From positions 1 to 33,696 of the forward strand of contig CAZWSE010000034.1 of the NCBI GenBank assembly GCA_964636575.1: 33,696 nt of DNA, given 5' to 3'. Below are positions 16,813 to 24,874 of this stretch, piece by piece. The translations under genes were made by a program, and so were the position numbers. Source of the DNA: CAZWSE01 sp964636575. Lineage in GTDB: Bacteria; Pseudomonadota; Alphaproteobacteria; Rhodobacterales; Rhodobacteraceae. Numbering within the stretch: the first letter of the stretch is position 1; each line of letters opens with the position of its first letter. Under the pieces are notes generated by a model that saw nothing but the letters and a program-made list of their open reading frames with translations, had not been told where the DNA came from and searched no databases.

Positions 16813-19088
16813 CCATAGCTTGACACGTCCGACCCAGCCAGCGCTGCGATATTCAGCAAGCCCCGCACCGTGACACCCGGGGTAACGATATGGGCGCGGT
16901 TGCCCATGCCCATCAAAATGGGGCCAACTTCCAAGCCACCGGCCTCAGACTTCAACAGGTTCCGCGCGGCACCCGCAGCATCGGTATTGCCGTAGATCAG
17001 CACGTTCGCACGACCGTCCAAACGGTTGTTCGGGAATTGTCGTGCACGCAATTCAGGGTCCAAGGCAGCATCGGTGTGCATTTCACCCTCATAGGAAAAG
17101 CCACGCTCCTTGGTATCGAGCATCTTGATCGCAGCCCGCATAGCATGGCCAGAGGGGCAATCCCTGTTCCCGAATTGCGATCCGGAACACAGCGCCACGG
17201 ACGGCTCTAACCCGAACCGCCCCACATGACGCGCAGCGGCAAGCGTCGTTTCCACAAGCGTCTCCGGCGTGCCCTCGGTGTGAATATGGGTGTCGGCAAT
17301 GAACAACGGCCCATTGTCGAGAAGGATCAACGACAAGGCCCCAACCGGATGAAGGTAATCCGTTTCAAGCATTTGCGTGACATAGTTCAAGTGCCACTGG
17401 TACTCACCAAAGGTGCCGCAAATCATGCTGTCCGCATCCCCACGGGCAACCATTACGGCGGCAATGGCAGTGGTATTGGTGCGCAAAACGGCCTTGGCCA
17501 GATCGGGGGTGATCCCGCGACGCTCCATCTGGGCATGGTATGTCTGCCAATAGTCACGGTAGCGGTCATCCATCGCAGGGTTCACAATTTCAAAGTCGCG
17601 CCCGGGCTTAATCTTCAGCCCAGCGCGCTCAATCCGCGCTTCGATAATATCAGGGCGACCAATCAGGATCGGAGAATCCACAGCCTCTTCAATCATAGCT
17701 TGGGCCGCATGGATCACCCGCAGGTCTTCGCCTTCGGAAAAGACGATCCGGCGTTTGGATTGCTGCGCGGCCTCAAAAACCTGCCGCATGATGATCGAAG
17801 ACCGCACGACCTGCGCCTTCAGCTTTTGCGCATAGGCTTCAAGATCAATCTCTTTTTGGGCCACGCCAGACTCCATCGCGGCCTTTGCGACTGCAACGCC
17901 AATCGTCGGCAACAACCGCGGGTCAAAGGGTTTAGGGATCAGATAGTCCGGCCCAAAGGTCAGTTTTTCCCCCTGATAGGCTTGACCCACCTCGGCGGAT
18001 GTCGTCTCACGCGCCAACCCAGCAATCGCTTCAACGCATGCCAGCTTCATTTCATCGTTGATATCGCTCGCAGCCACATCCAGCGCGCCACGGAAGATAA
18101 ACGGAAAGCACAGCACGTTGTTCACCTGATTGGCAAAATCAGACCGCCCCGTCGCGATCATCGCCGTTGGTGCTGCTTCGCGCGCCGCGTCCGGCATGAT
18201 TTCAGGCGTCGGATTGGCAAGCGCAAAGATAATCGGGTCGGGCGCCATGTCCTTGACCAGCTTCGCAGGCAGTAACCCCGGACCAGAAAGCCCCAGAAAC
18301 ATATCCGCGCCTTTTATGGCCTGCTCCAGCGTGTCTGTTGGTTCCGACAGTGCGAATTCCATTTGCTCGGGGCTCAGATCAGTGCGGTTCAAATGCAAAA
18401 CCCCGTCTTTATCGAACAAAGTGATGTTCTCCGCAGGCACACCCATTTTGCGCAGCATCGTATGACAGGCAACGCCCGCTGCCCCCGCTCCAAGCCCCAC
18501 AATGCGAATGTCTTGTGGCGTCTTCTTGGCCAGTCGCAAGGCATTGCTTGCGGCGGCAGCAACCACAATGGCAGTGCCGTGCTGGTCATCATGAAACACC
18601 GGAATGTTCATGCGTTCGCGGCAGATCTTTTCCACAATAAAGCAATCAGGCGCCTTGATGTCCTCAAGGTTCACCGCACCAAAGGTCGGCTCAAGCTTAC
18701 AGACAATATCGGCCAGCGTTTCAGGGTCAGGCTCGTTCACCTCAATGTCAAAACAATCGAGCCCGGCGAACTTCTTAAACAGAACCGCCTTGCCCTCCAT
18801 CACCGGCTTGGACGCCTGCGCGCCAATATTGCCAAGCCCCAGCACAGCCGTGCCATTGGATATGACCGCGACCAGATTGCCCTTGGCAGTATAGCGCACC
18901 GCATCCAATGGGTTGGCGGCGATCTCGGTGCAGGCTTCGGCCACACCGGGCGAATACGCCCGCGCCAGATCACGGCCCGTCTCCATCGGTTTGGTCGGCT
19001 TGATCTCAAGTTTACCGGGGGCGGGGAACTCATGGTAATCTAACGCCGCTTGGCGTTCGGCTTCGGCGTCGAGGGCATCATTGGGCAT
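16809..19088 (-). CDS. maeB: NADP-dependent malic enzyme with phosphotransacetylase-like C-terminal domain
   Basis: Oxidatively decarboxylates malate to pyruvate. The 759-residue product is the long MaeB form. Residues about 1-430 are the malic enzyme: YSPGVAEAC near 45, NGTAVLGLGNIG near 80, CFIVEKICRERMNIPVFHDDQHGTA near 150, and NADP loop GLGAGAAGVAC near 195. Residues about 435-759 resemble phosphotransacetylase (RIVFSEGEDLRVIHAAQ, ICGTFGEYQWHLNY), a domain that is usually regulatory here. ATG at 19088 is preferred because AAAGGA is eight bases upstream; another ATG three codons earlier lies too close to it. It follows bhcD on the same strand after 113 bases, and could remove C4 acids made by the bhc pathway. 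Confidence 0.95.
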   Translation of the reverse strand: MPNDALDAEAERQAALDYHEFPAPGKLEIKPTKPMETGRDLARAYSPGVAEACTEIAANPLDAVRYTAKGNLVAVISNGTAVLGLGNIGAQASKPVMEGKAVLFKKFAGLDCFDIEVNEPDPETLADIVCKLEPTFGAVNLEDIKAPDCFIVEKICRERMNIPVFHDDQHGTAIVVAAAASNALRLAKKTPQDIRIVGLGAGAAGVACHTMLRKMGVPAENITLFDKDGVLHLNRTDLSPEQMEFALSEPTDTLEQAIKGADMFLGLSGPGLLPAKLVKDMAPDPIIFALANPTPEIMPDAAREAAPTAMIATGRSDFANQVNNVLCFPFIFRGALDVAASDINDEMKLACVEAIAGLARETTSAEVGQAYQGEKLTFGPDYLIPKPFDPRLLPTIGVAVAKAAMESGVAQKEIDLEAYAQKLKAQVVRSSIIMRQVFEAAQQSKRRIVFSEGEDLRVIHAAQAMIEEAVDSPILIGRPDIIEARIERAGLKIKPGRDFEIVNPAMDDRYRDYWQTYHAQMERRGITPDLAKAVLRTNTTAIAAVMVARGDADSMICGTFGEYQWHLNYVTQMLETDYLHPVGALSLILLDNGPLFIADTHIHTEGTPETLVETTLAAARHVGRFGLEPSVALCSGSQFGNRDCPSGHAMRAAIKMLDTKERGFSYEGEMHTDAALDPELRARQFPNNRLDGRANVLIYGNTDAAGAARNLLKSEAGGLEVGPILMGMGNRAHIVTPGVTVRGLLNIAALAGSDVSSYG

Positions 19089-19201
19089 AATGGTCATCCT
19101 TTGGAGGCATTGCGGATGCGTGCATACCCCTCAATGCGCTGAATGGCTATCGAACAGAGTTTGTGAAATGATGAACGCAGGCGCCTCTCATGCGCCAAAC
19201 C

Positions 19202-20170
19202 TCAAAAATCGACCTCAATCGCCACACCCTTTTCAACGGCAAGCTCCACAACACGGGCCGCGACAGCCAAATCCTGCAATCCAACACCGGTGCCATCGAA
19301 CAGCGTTATCTCGTCGTCAGAAAGACGCCCGTCGTGGGTGCCATTGATCACAGCGCCAATCTGATGAACATCGGCCTCGGCAATCAATCCAGCCGCAACA
19401 GCATGCTGGGCCTCGCCCAAGGTGACGGACTGGGCGACCTCATCGGTGAACACCGTCGCACGGGCCAAAAGGGCCGCTTCAACCTCCTGCTTGCCAATCG
19501 TATCGGTGCCCATGCAGGCGATATGGGTGCCTGCGGTGACATGATCTGACATCAGCGAAGGGGCAAAAGCAGAGGTGATCGAAATAATCACATCGGCCTC
19601 AGCGCCCAAGCGATCCAATTCCACAGCTTCAAACGGCAATCCGGCCTCCTCGGCCACAGCAGCAATATTGGGCAACATCTCGGGATGCATATTCCACCCG
19701 ATCACCTTCTCAAAATCACGCTGCTCCAAGGCGGCACGCAGTTGAAAGGTGGCTTGATGTCCGGCACCAATCATGCCCATGACCTTGGCATCTGGACGGG
19801 CCAAATGCTTGATCGACACAGACGACGCAGCAGCAGTGCGCAAAGCGGTCAACAGATTACCGCCCACCATGGCACGGACACGGCCGGTGTCAGGATCGAA
19901 CAGAAACACAGTGGACTGGTGATTGATCAGATCATGCTTGGCCAGATTGTTCGGCCAATACCCACCCGCTTTCAAACCAAGGGCCATGCCAGATTGGTCA
20001 AAGCCCCCCTTAAAGCCATAAAGGGCATCCTCATGGCCAATGGCCTCGCGGATAACGGGGAAGTTGTAAGCCTCGCGTGAGGCCATAGCAGCAAACACAC
20101 CCTCAATGGCCTCAAAGGCCGCATCGCGGGTCATCAAATCAGCAATCTCACGTTCAGGAACGATCAGCAT
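19202..20170 (-). CDS. bhcD: Iminosuccinate reductase (ornithine cyclodeaminase/mu-crystallin family)
   Basis: Reduces iminosuccinate to L-aspartate with NADH, the last step of the beta-hydroxyaspartate cycle. The 322-residue protein is of the ornithine cyclodeaminase/mu-crystallin fold: LGLKAGGYWPNN near residue 68, RTAAASSVSIKHLARPDA near 110, dinucleotide-binding GMIGAGHQATFQL near 131, and ITSAFAPSLMSDHVTAGTHIACMGTD near 196. The family alone would only suggest an amino-acid or imine reductase; the specific call rests on its place directly after bhcA, bhcB and bhcC. The ATG at 20170 has only AAGAAG upstream, and that sequence belongs to a dispersed repeat. The gap to bhcC (89 bases) holds two stem-loops. 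Confidence 0.92.
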   Translation of the reverse strand: MLIVPEREIADLMTRDAAFEAIEGVFAAMASREAYNFPVIREAIGHEDALYGFKGGFDQSGMALGLKAGGYWPNNLAKHDLINHQSTVFLFDPDTGRVRAMVGGNLLTALRTAAASSVSIKHLARPDAKVMGMIGAGHQATFQLRAALEQRDFEKVIGWNMHPEMLPNIAAVAEEAGLPFEAVELDRLGAEADVIISITSAFAPSLMSDHVTAGTHIACMGTDTIGKQEVEAALLARATVFTDEVAQSVTLGEAQHAVAAGLIAEADVHQIGAVINGTHDGRLSDDEITLFDGTGVGLQDLAVAARVVELAVEKGVAIEVDF

Positions 20171-20179
20171 ATCAGTCTT

Positions 20180-20256
20180 CTTCTTGGGCTAAATACCTTG
20201 TGGGGGTCTGGGGGAGCAACGCTCCCCCGGGTCGGTCGGATCATGAAATGATCCGA
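20180..20256. repeat. Repeat element with two stem-loops between bhcC and bhcD
   Basis: The bhcC-bhcD gap holds two hairpins: GGGGGAGC/GCTCCCCC with a 3-base loop (20210-20228) and CGGATCAT/ATGATCCG with loop GAA (20237-20255). Next to them is a 19-base segment (20180-20198) that matches 24791-24809 at 17 of 19 positions, also beside a GC-rich stem-loop. Such hairpin units are dispersed in Roseobacter-group genomes. In the direction of the operon they could stabilise bhcABC mRNA or lower bhcD expression. Confidence 0.65.
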
Positions 20257-20259
20257 AAG

Positions 20260-21423
20260 CTAGAACGCTTTACCGCGCGCAGACACAGGCCAAAGGGTCT
20301 CAACCTTGCCACCGCGGACACCGACATACCAATCATGGACATTGCAAGTCGGGTCACAGTGACCAGGAACAAGACGCAATTTGTCATTGACCTTCAAAAC
20401 GCCATCCGCATCGGCAACGACGCCATGCTCGTCCGAGCATTTGACATATTCGACATCATCTCGGCCAAAGATAAAGGGCAAGCCACTGTCAACAGATTGA
20501 GCCTTCAATCCAGCATCGACAATGGCCTTGTCGGCCTTAGCGTGGGACATAACGGTGGTCAGAATGAACAGGGCATTCTCCCATTCACCGTCATCAATGC
20601 GGTTGCCGTCCTTGTCCAAAATACGACCATAGTCTGCATCCATGAAAGCATAGGACCCGCACTGCAATTCATTGAAGACACCCGATGCGCTCTCAAAATA
20701 GTAGCTGCCAGTGCCACCACCACCAACAATGTCACAGTCCAAACCCTCGTCCTTCAAGGCAGCAACAGCCTCTTTCACCATATCAATGGCGATCTGGGTC
20801 TTGCCTTGGCGCTCTTCAAAACTGTCGAGGTGCTGCATGGCACCTTGATAGGCCTGCAAGCCAGCAAATTTCAGCCCGTCGGCGGCGTCGATGGCCTTGG
20901 CCAGTTCGACCACCGCAGGGGTATTGGTCACACCACAGCGGCCCGCACCACAATCGATCTCAACGAGACATTCGATCTGGGTGCCATGTTTCACAGCGCC
21001 CGCAGAAAGGGTGGCGACGTTGTCTATATCGTCCACACAGCAAATGGTCCGCGCGCCCAGCTTCGGCAAACGGGCCAAACGGTCGATCTTTTGGGGTGCC
21101 GTCACCTGATTGGACACAAGCACATCCTTAATGCCACCACGGGCAAAAACCTCGGCCTCGGACACCTTTTGACAACAGACACCACAGGCACCGCCCAAGG
21201 ATTCCTGAAGTTTTTGCACATCAACGGATTTGTGCATCTTGCCGTGGCTGCGGTGGCGCATCCCTGCGGCCTTGGCGAAATCACCCATCTTTTTGACATT
21301 GCGCTCCAGCGCATCCAGATCGAGCACAAGACAGGGCGTTTGAATATCGGCCTCATCCATACCGGGCAGGGCAGGGACATCATAGCCCACTTCAAGATCT
21401 TCAAATTTCACATGAGAATTCAT
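20260..21423 (-). CDS. bhcC: Beta-hydroxyaspartate aldolase (D-threonine aldolase-like, PLP)
   Basis: Condenses glycine with glyoxylate to beta-hydroxyaspartate. The 387-residue protein has the alanine-racemase-type PLP barrel of D-threonine aldolases: TPCLVLDLDALERNV near residue 29, the PLP lysine in RSHGKMHK (Lys62 by family alignment), EIDCGAGRCGV near 155, GGGGTGSYYFES near 240, and the metal-site end PGHCDPTCNVHDWY near 350. ATG at 21423 follows AAGGAAAA; the frame runs further upstream over the end of bhcB but without family sequence. It starts 14 bases after bhcB. Taken alone it could be called a threonine aldolase; the four-gene context makes bhcC much more likely. Confidence 0.94.
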   Translation of the reverse strand: MNSHVKFEDLEVGYDVPALPGMDEADIQTPCLVLDLDALERNVKKMGDFAKAAGMRHRSHGKMHKSVDVQKLQESLGGACGVCCQKVSEAEVFARGGIKDVLVSNQVTAPQKIDRLARLPKLGARTICCVDDIDNVATLSAGAVKHGTQIECLVEIDCGAGRCGVTNTPAVVELAKAIDAADGLKFAGLQAYQGAMQHLDSFEERQGKTQIAIDMVKEAVAALKDEGLDCDIVGGGGTGSYYFESASGVFNELQCGSYAFMDADYGRILDKDGNRIDDGEWENALFILTTVMSHAKADKAIVDAGLKAQSVDSGLPFIFGRDDVEYVKCSDEHGVVADADGVLKVNDKLRLVPGHCDPTCNVHDWYVGVRGGKVETLWPVSARGKAF

Positions 21424-21437
21424 AGCGTCTTTTTCCT

Positions 21438-22388
21438 TCACTTGAGCCATGGCAGCGTGTCGAGATCGACATTCCCGCCGGTGATAATCACACCAACCCG
21501 CTTGCCTGCGAATTGGTCTTTGTTTTTGAGGATGGTGGCCAAAGGCACAGCGCAGCTTGCCTCGATGACGATTTTCATACGCTTCCACGTCAGCTTCATG
21601 GCATCAATGATTTCATCTTCAGAGGCCGTCAAAATGTCGGTCACATGGTGCGAAACAAAATGCCATGTCAGGTCTTTCAAGGGCACCTTCAGCCCGTCGG
21701 CAATCGTGTTTGGGGCATCATCCGCGATGATATGACCAGCCTTAAAGCTGCGGTAAGCATCGTCAGCCTGTTCAGGCTCTGATGCGATGATCTGAACTTC
21801 GGGCGCCATATTGGACAGCGTCAGACAGGTGCCTGAAATCATCCCGCCACCGCCAATGGGGGCCACGACCATATCCAAACCATCGGTCTGTTCCATCAAT
21901 TCGCGTGAACAGGTCCCCTGTCCAGCAATAACCCGCGGGTCATTATAAGGGTGGACGAAATTGCCCCCTGTTTCAGCCTGAACATCAGCAAACACCGCCT
22001 CGCGGGATGTCGTAGACGGTTCACACTCGGTGATGATTCCACCATATCCATTGACTGCATCCTTCTTTGCCTGTGGCGCCGTGCGCGGCATAACCACGTT
22101 ACAAGGAATGCCCCGACGCCCCGCCGCATAAGACAGTGACAAAGCATGATTGCCCGAGCTATGGGTGCACACACCCTTTGTGGCGGCCTCTTCTGACAGG
22201 CCAAAGACAGCATTGGATGCGCCTCTGACCTTGAATGCGCCGGCTTTCTGAAAATTCTCGCATTTGAAAAACAGTTGCGCGCCGGTCAACTCGTTCAAGT
22301 AGGACGAGGTCAACACAGGCGTGCGGTGGATATAGGGCTTGATCCGCTCATGGGCGGCCAGCATGTCGTCAAAGGTCGGAATATACAT
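21438..22388 (-). CDS. bhcB: Beta-hydroxyaspartate dehydratase (serine/threonine dehydratase-like, PLP)
   Basis: Removes water from beta-hydroxyaspartate to give iminosuccinate. The 316-residue protein is a fold-type II PLP enzyme: the PLP lysine is Lys53 in NFQKAGAFKVRGA, the substrate loop is SSGNHALSLSYAA near 86, the phosphate-binding glycines are APIGGGGMISG near 180, and it ends VGVIITGGNVDLDTLPWL. There is no C-terminal ACT domain, unlike biosynthetic threonine dehydratase. Start follows GGGAGAG. It sits 16 bases after bhcA and 14 before bhcC, so the three are surely cotranscribed. Confidence 0.94.
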   Translation of the reverse strand: MYIPTFDDMLAAHERIKPYIHRTPVLTSSYLNELTGAQLFFKCENFQKAGAFKVRGASNAVFGLSEEAATKGVCTHSSGNHALSLSYAAGRRGIPCNVVMPRTAPQAKKDAVNGYGGIITECEPSTTSREAVFADVQAETGGNFVHPYNDPRVIAGQGTCSRELMEQTDGLDMVVAPIGGGGMISGTCLTLSNMAPEVQIIASEPEQADDAYRSFKAGHIIADDAPNTIADGLKVPLKDLTWHFVSHHVTDILTASEDEIIDAMKLTWKRMKIVIEASCAVPLATILKNKDQFAGKRVGVIITGGNVDLDTLPWLK

Positions 22389-22404
22389 CTGGGCTCTCCC
22401 GATC

Positions 22405-23595
22405 TTACGCGGCAGACCGCAGGGCCGCGGCAGGGTTCAAGCGGTAGAACTCCTGCGCGGCGGCAACGCCCGACCCCAGTTTGATATCAAGCCCCAGATC
22501 AACCATGCACATCTCAGCCGTGGCCAAGCCGCTTAGGGTCATCACATCTGTCAGGCTGCCAAGATGGCCAATACGGAACACCTTACCCGCAACGTCGCCA
22601 AGGCCCACACCAAAGGCCACGCCATACACATCAGCCGCATGGGTGACGATATCCGTGGCATTGAACCCCTCGGGCGTCCGAATGGCGCTGACCGTGTCGG
22701 AATAAAGCTCCGGCGAGGCCGCACATAGCTCAAGCCCCCAAGCCTCAACGGCGTGGCGCACACCTGTGGCAATACGGGCATGGCGGGCAAAGACGTTCTC
22801 TAGGCCCTCATCCAGCAAAGTCTCAAGCGACAGCTTCAACCCGTTCATCAACCCCACAGGCGGGGTATAAGGGAAGGCATTGGCGTTATAGCCGTTTTGC
22901 ATGTCATTGATGTCAAAGAAGGTGCGGGGCAGGGTGGCGGTCTCGGCAGCGGCTATGGCCTTGGGGGAAAACCCGACAATGGCAAGACCCGCAGGCAGCA
23001 TGAACCCCTTCTGACTGCCCGTAACAGCCACATCGACACCCCATTCATCCATGCGAAAATCCATGGACCCGATAGAGCTCACACCATCCACAAACAACAA
23101 AGCAGGGTGGCCAGCGGCATCCAAGGCACGGCGGACAGCGGCGATATCGGATTTAACGCCGGTGGCGGTCTCATTGTGGGTGGCCAGAACAACCTTGATC
23201 TGATGGGCAGTATCGGCCTTCAAAATCGCCTCATACTGATCGGCAGGCAAGCCATGGCCCCAAGGGGTCTCAACGATCTGCACATCCAAACCATGACGCG
23301 CGCACATATCAATCCAGCGATGGGAAAACATACCGTTGCGGGCGGCAAGAACCTTATCGCCAGCGTTCAGCGTGTTCGAAATCGCCGTCTCCCAGCCGCC
23401 AGTGCCGGTCGAGGGAAAGATGAAAACCTTGGCATCATCGGACTTCAAAACCTTGCGGACCCCGTCCAAGCAAGGATGCAAAATATCTCCAAACAAAGGC
23501 GAGCGGTGATCAATCGTCGGCATATCGCAGGCCTTACGGATCGCCTCGGGCATATTGGTGGGGCCGGGGATAAATACTGGGTTCTGAAAACTCAT
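22405..23595 (-). CDS. bhcA: Aspartate-glyoxylate aminotransferase (class V)
   Basis: Transfers the amino group of aspartate to glyoxylate, giving oxaloacetate and glycine; this closes the beta-hydroxyaspartate cycle. The 396-residue protein belongs to the class V serine-glyoxylate/alanine-glyoxylate aminotransferase group: FIPGPTNMPEAIRKA near residue 8, FPSTGTGGWETAISNTL near 60, HNETATGV near 139, VDGVSSIGSMDFRMDEWGVDV near 168, and the PLP lysine Lys196 in TGSQKGFMLP. Start follows TAGGAG. It is first in bhcABCD. Upstream lie paired direct repeats (23657-23748) where a regulator may bind. No bhcR gene lies beside it. Confidence 0.94.
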   Translation of the reverse strand: MSFQNPVFIPGPTNMPEAIRKACDMPTIDHRSPLFGDILHPCLDGVRKVLKSDDAKVFIFPSTGTGGWETAISNTLNAGDKVLAARNGMFSHRWIDMCARHGLDVQIVETPWGHGLPADQYEAILKADTAHQIKVVLATHNETATGVKSDIAAVRRALDAAGHPALLFVDGVSSIGSMDFRMDEWGVDVAVTGSQKGFMLPAGLAIVGFSPKAIAAAETATLPRTFFDINDMQNGYNANAFPYTPPVGLMNGLKLSLETLLDEGLENVFARHARIATGVRHAVEAWGLELCAASPELYSDTVSAIRTPEGFNATDIVTHAADVYGVAFGVGLGDVAGKVFRIGHLGSLTDVMTLSGLATAEMCMVDLGLDIKLGSGVAAAQEFYRLNPAAALRSAA

Positions 23596-23656
23596 TGCCG
23601 TCTCCTATCGGTGATGCAACAGTTGTAGAGAACGCAGGAATAGATTGATATTTTTT

Positions 23657-23748
23657 CGAAATCAGGTTTCTTGGATCAGCGAAATCAGGAAAAGCGTTTA
23701 TTCGCAACGGCTTACATTTTTCACAATACGAAGTCATTTTTCACAATA
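23657..23748 (-). promoter_or_regulatory. Candidate regulator-binding repeats upstream of bhcA
   Basis: The 191 bases between bhcA and allE contain two sets of direct repeats. CATTTTTCACAATA occurs at 23715-23728 and again, identical, at 23735-23748: 14 bases with a 20-base period, or two helical turns. CGAAATCAGG occurs at 23657-23666 and 23680-23689, a 23-base period. The stretch is AT-rich and must hold the bhc promoter. Two adjacent sites on the same face of the helix fit cooperative binding by a dimeric regulator; which one is not known. Confidence 0.5.
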
Positions 23749-23786
23749 GAAAAAATATAATCCCGCAGCCCACAAACAACACCGTC

Positions 23787-24617
23787 TTAACCACCCGAAA
23801 CAGACAGCGGCATATGCCGGTTCACGTCCTTATAAAGCAAATAGCGAAACGGCCCCGGACCGCCCGCATAACAGGCTTGCGGACAAAAAGCGCGCAGCCA
23901 CATGTAATCACCCGCCTCAACCTCAACCCAATCTTGGTTCAAACGGTACGCGGCCTTGCCTTCGAGCACATAAAGCCCGTGTTCCATCACATGGGTTTCC
24001 AGAAACGGGATCACAGCACCGGGCTGAAACGTGACAATGGTCACATGCATATCGTGGCGCATATCAGCAGGGTCGACAAAGCGGGTGGTGGCCCACTTCC
24101 CGTCCGTGTCGGGCATAACCGTCGGAGCGACCTCGGTCTCATTGGTGACAATCACATCAGGGGCGTCGAGGCCCTCCACAGCGACATAGGCTTTACGGAT
24201 CCAATGAAACCGCAAGGCGGCATCCGTGTCATTGCGCAGCGTCCAAGGGGTTCCGCTCGGAATATAGGCATAGCCGCCCGGCGTCAGCACATGGGGGGCA
24301 CCGTCAATGGTCAGCGTCGCGGTTCCTTCAACGACAAACAGGGCAGCCTGCGCGCTAGCATCAGTCTCGGGACGGTCCGAGCCGCCACCGGGGGACACCT
24401 CCATAATGTACTGCGAAAAGGTCTCGGCAAACCCGCTCAAGGGGCGCGATAAGACCCACAGGCGCGTGCGCTCCCAAAAGGGCAGATAGCTGGTGACGAT
24501 GTCACGCATCGTGCCCTTGGGAATGACGGCATAAGCGTCCGTAAAGACAGCGCGGTCCGTCAGCAACTGGTCTTGGGCAGGGTGGCCGCCGGTTGGGGCG
24601 TAATACTTGGGCGACAT
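23787..24617 (-). CDS. allE: (S)-ureidoglycine aminohydrolase (bicupin)
   Basis: Releases ammonia from (S)-ureidoglycine to give (S)-ureidoglycolate in allantoate breakdown, a route that ends in glyoxylate. The 276-residue protein has two cupin domains. The N-terminal one spans about 60-135 (FVVEGTATLTIDG, GGYAYIPSGTPWTLRN). The C-terminal one spans about 185-265 and carries the metal-site pattern ETHVMEHGLYVLEG ... DYMWLRAFCPQACYAGG. The opening YYAPTGGHPAQDQLLTDRAVFTDAYAVIP is characteristic of AllE/YlbA proteins. Start follows AAGGACC. It lies just upstream of the bhc promoter region on the same strand, which suggests shared use in glyoxylate metabolism. No other allantoin gene is in the window. 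Confidence 0.93.
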   Translation of the reverse strand: MSPKYYAPTGGHPAQDQLLTDRAVFTDAYAVIPKGTMRDIVTSYLPFWERTRLWVLSRPLSGFAETFSQYIMEVSPGGGSDRPETDASAQAALFVVEGTATLTIDGAPHVLTPGGYAYIPSGTPWTLRNDTDAALRFHWIRKAYVAVEGLDAPDVIVTNETEVAPTVMPDTDGKWATTRFVDPADMRHDMHVTIVTFQPGAVIPFLETHVMEHGLYVLEGKAAYRLNQDWVEVEAGDYMWLRAFCPQACYAGGPGPFRYLLYKDVNRHMPLSVSGG

Positions 24618-24675
24618 AGAAAGGTCCTTGGGCAGGTTGTGAAACCCAACTATGCGCGCCCAAGCCGCGCAAATC

Positions 24676-24690
24676 CACAGACATTCTGTG
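24676..24690. promoter_or_regulatory. Small palindrome upstream of allE, candidate operator
   Basis: CACAGA and TCTGTG form a perfect 6-bp inverted repeat around the spacer CAT, 59 bases before the allE start. The surrounding bases are AT-rich, as expected of a promoter region. It could be an operator for allE; the evidence is symmetry and position only. Confidence 0.3.
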
Positions 24691-24790
24691 AATAGAACCG
24701 TTCCGGATTATTTGAAAACCAAACAAAACCAACCAGCGACGCGCAACAGCAAAGTCGCGCAAGCGAACACCCAACGCCCAACCCGCTCAT

Positions 24791-24819
24791 CTTCTTGGTC
24801 AAAATACCTCCGCCGGAGG
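24791..24819 (-). terminator. Dispersed repeat with stem-loop, probable terminator of the C1 operon
   Basis: Within the 304 bases between allE and the methyltransferase gene, the sequence repeats the 19-base segment seen at 20180-20198 (17 of 19 identical) and continues into CCTCC/GGAGG around a 3-base loop. Read on the minus strand, the direction of the methyltransferase operon that ends at 24922, it is a GC stem followed by TATTTT, which looks like an intrinsic terminator. The rest of this gap holds the allE promoter region and a tandem repeat at 24875-24912; no gene is seen. Confidence 0.5.
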
Positions 24820-24874
24820 CATCCAACACCCGCTATACGCACAAGATTTCAGGTAAAGCGTAACGGTACCACTC

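Noticed and set aside
17226..18275. Plus-strand open frame opposite maeB
   Set aside because: Antisense shadow of malic enzyme with Arg/His-rich composition and no recognisable domain.
19180..19196. GGCGC/GCGCC stem between bhcD and maeB as a terminator
   Set aside because: Only five base pairs with no T run on the minus strand.
20200..21735. Long plus-strand open frame of over 500 codons opposite bhcC and bhcB
   Set aside because: It lies wholly antisense to well-recognised PLP enzymes, shows no family motifs and no ribosome site, and is expected from high-GC codon use.
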